From contig JAFUGL010000116.1 of the NCBI GenBank assembly GCA_017469405.1, positions 1 through 39,085 on the forward strand: a stretch of DNA of 39,085 bases, written 5' to 3'. The notes under the pieces are model-generated. The model saw nothing but the letters and a program-made list of their open reading frames with translations, made no database searches and was not told the DNA's origin. Of this stretch, positions 36,909 to 39,085 are shown in pieces; within the stretch, counting starts at the first letter, position 1, and each line of letters starts with the position of its first letter. Origin of the DNA: Lachnospiraceae bacterium (GTDB taxonomy: Bacteria; Bacillota; Clostridia; Lachnospirales; Lachnospiraceae). A program made the position numbers and the translations under genes.

Positions 36909-37658
36909 ATGACATTTCACGAGTTTGGAAAAGAAAATGAAAAGGTTTTACTTATGATACACGGGGCTTGTATGTCCTGGAGAAACTTTAAGGAAAATAT
37001 AAGGCTTTTAAGAAAGGATTTTCATGTAATCGCGGTTGCGGTTCCGGGACACGATTTGCTTGAGTTTGATGAGTTCACATCCATAGAAAATGTGGCAAAA
37101 AGAATTGAAAATAAGCTTTTGGAAATGGATTTGAGTGATATCGATGTTATCTATGGTTTTTCAATGGGTGGAGGTATTGCTATAAGGCTTCTTGCTTACA
37201 ATAAGATTCACGCAAAAAATGTTGTCCTTGACGGAGGTATCACACCGAAGAATTACGGAAAGACCTTTGCCAAGGCTAAGCTTTGGGCGGACGTTACATT
37301 TAAAAAGCTTGAAAAGAAAAGCAGAGGACTTATGTCACTTATTTTTCCAGATGATGAATATGATGAAAAGCAGGTTGACCTTATGCATGGCGTTATAAGA
37401 TGTATGAGTGTTGACAGTATAAGAAGATTGTACGGTTCCATGGATAATTTTTATATGCCGGAGCATTTTCCTCTTATGGATACATATTTTGAGTACTGGT
37501 ACGGTTCGGGTGAAAAGCAGTTTAGAGAGGCTGATATTGATTACATCAAAGAGCATATTCCAAATGTCCGTTTCAGGCAGATACCTAATATGGATCACGG
37601 ACAGTATGTTATGGGATTTCCGGATTATTTTGCAAAGCAGATCAGAAAGCTTGTGTAA
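36909..37658 (+). CDS. Alpha/beta hydrolase family protein
   Basis: A 249-residue soluble protein with the fold's landmarks: the oxyanion 'MIHGACMSW' loop, the nucleophile elbow 'GFSMGG' with Ser85, and a late histidine (His230) in 'NMDHGQYV'. The catalytic acid cannot be placed with confidence. The substrate is unknown; small esters or amides are typical. AAAAGGGG lies before the ATG. A TATAAT at 36857-36862 may be its -10 box, but the -35 region is poor. It is followed by the OGG1-type gene on the same strand after 84 bases. Confidence 0.85.
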   Translation: MTFHEFGKENEKVLLMIHGACMSWRNFKENIRLLRKDFHVIAVAVPGHDLLEFDEFTSIENVAKRIENKLLEMDLSDIDVIYGFSMGGGIAIRLLAYNKIHAKNVVLDGGITPKNYGKTFAKAKLWADVTFKKLEKKSRGLMSLIFPDDEYDEKQVDLMHGVIRCMSVDSIRRLYGSMDNFYMPEHFPLMDTYFEYWYGSGEKQFREADIDYIKEHIPNVRFRQIPNMDHGQYVMGFPDYFAKQIRKLV

Positions 37659-37742
37659 TAGAAAACAATTTTTAACTGATAAATGTTTTGCGTGATATAT
37701 GATTTGTGTGATTTTATATCATAAAAAAATGAGGTTTTGAAT

Positions 37743-38702
37743 ATGAATATATACAGTGAGGATAAAAATGTAATAATAGAAGATGCTAAGGATTTTGATA
37801 TAGAGGATATCTTAGAATGTGGGCAGTGCTTTCATTTTATAAGACTTGATGACAAGGATTACGAGCTTATGGCGTACGGTAAGTACCTTCATATCAAGCA
37901 GATTGAGGAAAAAGAAGATAAGAAGAATAAAGTTAAAACAAAAAAAGATACGGTAAAAAACAATACAGGTTGTGATGATGAAAATAATAGCAGCAGGATA
38001 GTTTTATATAATACATCTATGGAGGATTATAACGGAATCTGGTCAAGGTATTTTGATATGGAGGTTGACTATTCGGATATAAAGAATAAGGTTTTAACTT
38101 CTGATGAAAGACTTAAAGAGGCTGTTATGGCTAAAGCCGGAATCAGAATCCTAAAGCAGGATTTTTTTGAAACCCTTATATCCTTTATCATTTCGCAAAA
38201 CAAGCAGATTCCTCATATAAAGCAGATTGTACATACTATATCCGAGCGTTACGGAGATAAGATTTTGCTTTCTGATGAAAGGGCGGTCTATACATTTCCG
38301 AGTGTGGAGAGGCTTTATGAGGTAAGTGAGGATGAGCTCAGAGAATGCAAGGTGGGATTTAGGGCTCCTTATATAAGAGATGCGGTCTGTAAGGTTTACA
38401 GCGGTGAGATAAATGAAGAAAAGCTTAGGGGTATGAGCTTTAACGATGCCCGTGAGGCGCTTATGACCATAAAGGGTGTAGGAGAGAAGGTTGCAAATTG
38501 TGTGCTGCTTTACGGACTTTCCTTTACAAATGCATTTCCGGTAGATGTATGGATGAAGAGGATTATGGAATATATGTATTTTGGTGAGGATACCAAAAAG
38601 GAGATTATTGAAAGCTTTGCATATGAAAAATACGGTGAATATGCAGGCTATGCACAGCAATACCTTTTTTATTACGGAAGAGAAAAAGGCCTTGGAAAAT
38701 AA
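37743..38702 (+). CDS. OGG1-type 8-oxoguanine DNA glycosylase/AP lyase
   Basis: It removes oxidised guanine from DNA in base-excision repair. The 319-residue protein has the OGG1-like N-terminal domain ('DIEDILECGQCFHF'), then the HhH-GPD fold: 'LISFIISQNKQIPHIKQIV', the hairpin 'IKGVGEKVANCVLLYGL' with the Schiff-base Lys249, and 'AFPVDVWMKR' with the catalytic Asp268. A lysine-rich low-complexity insert sits at about residues 54-84. The ATG at 37743 has a GAGG site; a TTG at 37737 is unlikely. It is encoded next to groES but separated by a CIRCE promoter. Confidence 0.92.
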   Translation: MNIYSEDKNVIIEDAKDFDIEDILECGQCFHFIRLDDKDYELMAYGKYLHIKQIEEKEDKKNKVKTKKDTVKNNTGCDDENNSSRIVLYNTSMEDYNGIWSRYFDMEVDYSDIKNKVLTSDERLKEAVMAKAGIRILKQDFFETLISFIISQNKQIPHIKQIVHTISERYGDKILLSDERAVYTFPSVERLYEVSEDELRECKVGFRAPYIRDAVCKVYSGEINEEKLRGMSFNDAREALMTIKGVGEKVANCVLLYGLSFTNAFPVDVWMKRIMEYMYFGEDTKKEIIESFAYEKYGEYAGYAQQYLFYYGREKGLGK

Positions 38703-38795
38703 TGAAATTTAGTATTAAATCTATGCTTTAAGAGTAGGTATAGAAGGATATTTTAAAATAATTTGTGAAAAAGCTGTAAATTTTACATTTAGGGG

Positions 38796-38823
38796 TTGAT
38801 TTTTTCCAAAAATTGAGTACAAT
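38796..38823 (+). promoter_or_regulatory. Sigma-A-type promoter of groES
   Basis: TTGATT (38796-38801), 16-base spacer, TACAAT (38818-38823). The start point would fall just before or in the CIRCE element, as is usual for HrcA-repressed groE operons. Confidence 0.72.
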
Positions 38824-38833
38824 AATAACTATG

Positions 38834-38860
38834 TTAGCACTCAAAGTAAATGAGTGCTAA
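38834..38860. promoter_or_regulatory. CIRCE operator upstream of groES
   Basis: Perfect TTAGCACTC-N9-GAGTGCTAA at 38834-38860, between the promoter and the groES start. Same sequence arms as the htpG site. Repression by HrcA is the established role. Confidence 0.96.
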
Positions 38861-38913
38861 AAAATCGAAGACTTGAATAAGGTCTTATATAGAGATGTTA
38901 GGAGGAATTTAAA

Positions 38914-39085
38914 ATGAAGTTATTACCATTAGGTGACAGAGTTGTATTAAAGCAGTCAGTTGCAGAAGAAACTACCAAGTCAGGTATAGTTCTTCCATCA
39001 CAGGCAAAGGAGAAGCCACAGTATGCTGAGGTTGTTGAAGTTGGCCCGGGTGCAGTTGTAGATGGCGAAAAGATTCCTATGGAGG
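38914..39085 (+). CDS. groES: Co-chaperonin GroES, cut by the window end
   Basis: The visible 57 codons begin '[19 protein letters not shown]', followed by the mobile-loop region '[16 protein letters not shown]' and '[16 protein letters not shown]', all standard for GroES. It caps GroEL during protein folding. AGGAGG precedes the ATG. groEL is expected just outside the window. CIRCE upstream indicates HrcA control. Confidence 0.97.
   Translation, partial: MKLLPLGDRVVLKQSVAEETTKSGIVLPSQAKEKPQYAEVVEVGPGAVVDGEKIPME

Overview
The window is AT-rich, gene-dense chromosomal DNA of a Gram-positive clostridium, most likely a Lachnospiraceae member. The basis is the sporulation sigma factors (sigG, sigH), HrcA/CIRCE heat-shock control, the large single-chain PurL, a bacterial GlnRS, Lachnospiraceae-type conserved families (DUF5721-, DUF2225- and DUF6062-like), purine-rich ribosome binding sites and TTGACA/TATAAT promoters. 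No phage, insertion sequence or CRISPR array was found. The accessory flavour comes from secreted-protein loci and palindromic repeat elements.

Layout. Positions 1-8.4 kb: the end of an M14-type deacylase, purL, a chemotaxis receptor, and typA/bipA interrupted by one in-frame TGA. 8.4-14 kb: a HAD phosphatase coupled to pncB, sigG, then on the minus strand an orphan prepilin, a small acidic protein and argH. 14-16 kb: a tiny membrane protein, a membrane-anchored transglutaminase-like protein and a DUF5721-like protein. 16-20 kb: htpG behind a perfect CIRCE and a sigma-A promoter, a 283-bp palindromic repeat, and eno behind a structured leader. 20-23.6 kb: a secreted repeat protein with a transglutaminase-like C-terminus, a Thr/Glu/Ala-rich lipoprotein and a membrane acyltransferase. 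23.7-27.8 kb: cysS-mrnC-cysE-rlmB-sigH, which resembles the Bacillus cysS-mrnC-rlmB-sigH neighbourhood. 27.9-32.5 kb: tRNA-Thr(GGT) with a structured RNA behind it, then a glucosaminidase with a C-terminal dockerin, followed by a membrane-anchored cohesin protein, then a second palindromic repeat. 32.5-39 kb: glnS, DUF2225 protein, a permuted papain-fold protein, DUF6062 protein (minus), an alpha/beta hydrolase, an OGG1-type glycosylase, and a second CIRCE in front of groES, which runs off the end.

Most genes are housekeeping. The best candidate for an undescribed system is the adjacent dockerin-autolysin and transmembrane-cohesin pair (28.2-32.3 kb). It suggests that a peptidoglycan hydrolase docks non-covalently onto a membrane scaffold that has a long repetitive cytoplasmic tail. 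Other points are the TGA at codon 163 of typA (between GTPase motifs G4 and G5, followed by a small hairpin), a related pair of MITE-like palindromes, CIRCE control of an HtpG with a long charged linker, and structured RNAs before eno and after tRNA-Thr.

All functional calls rest on reading motifs and remembered family features. No database or folding search was run.
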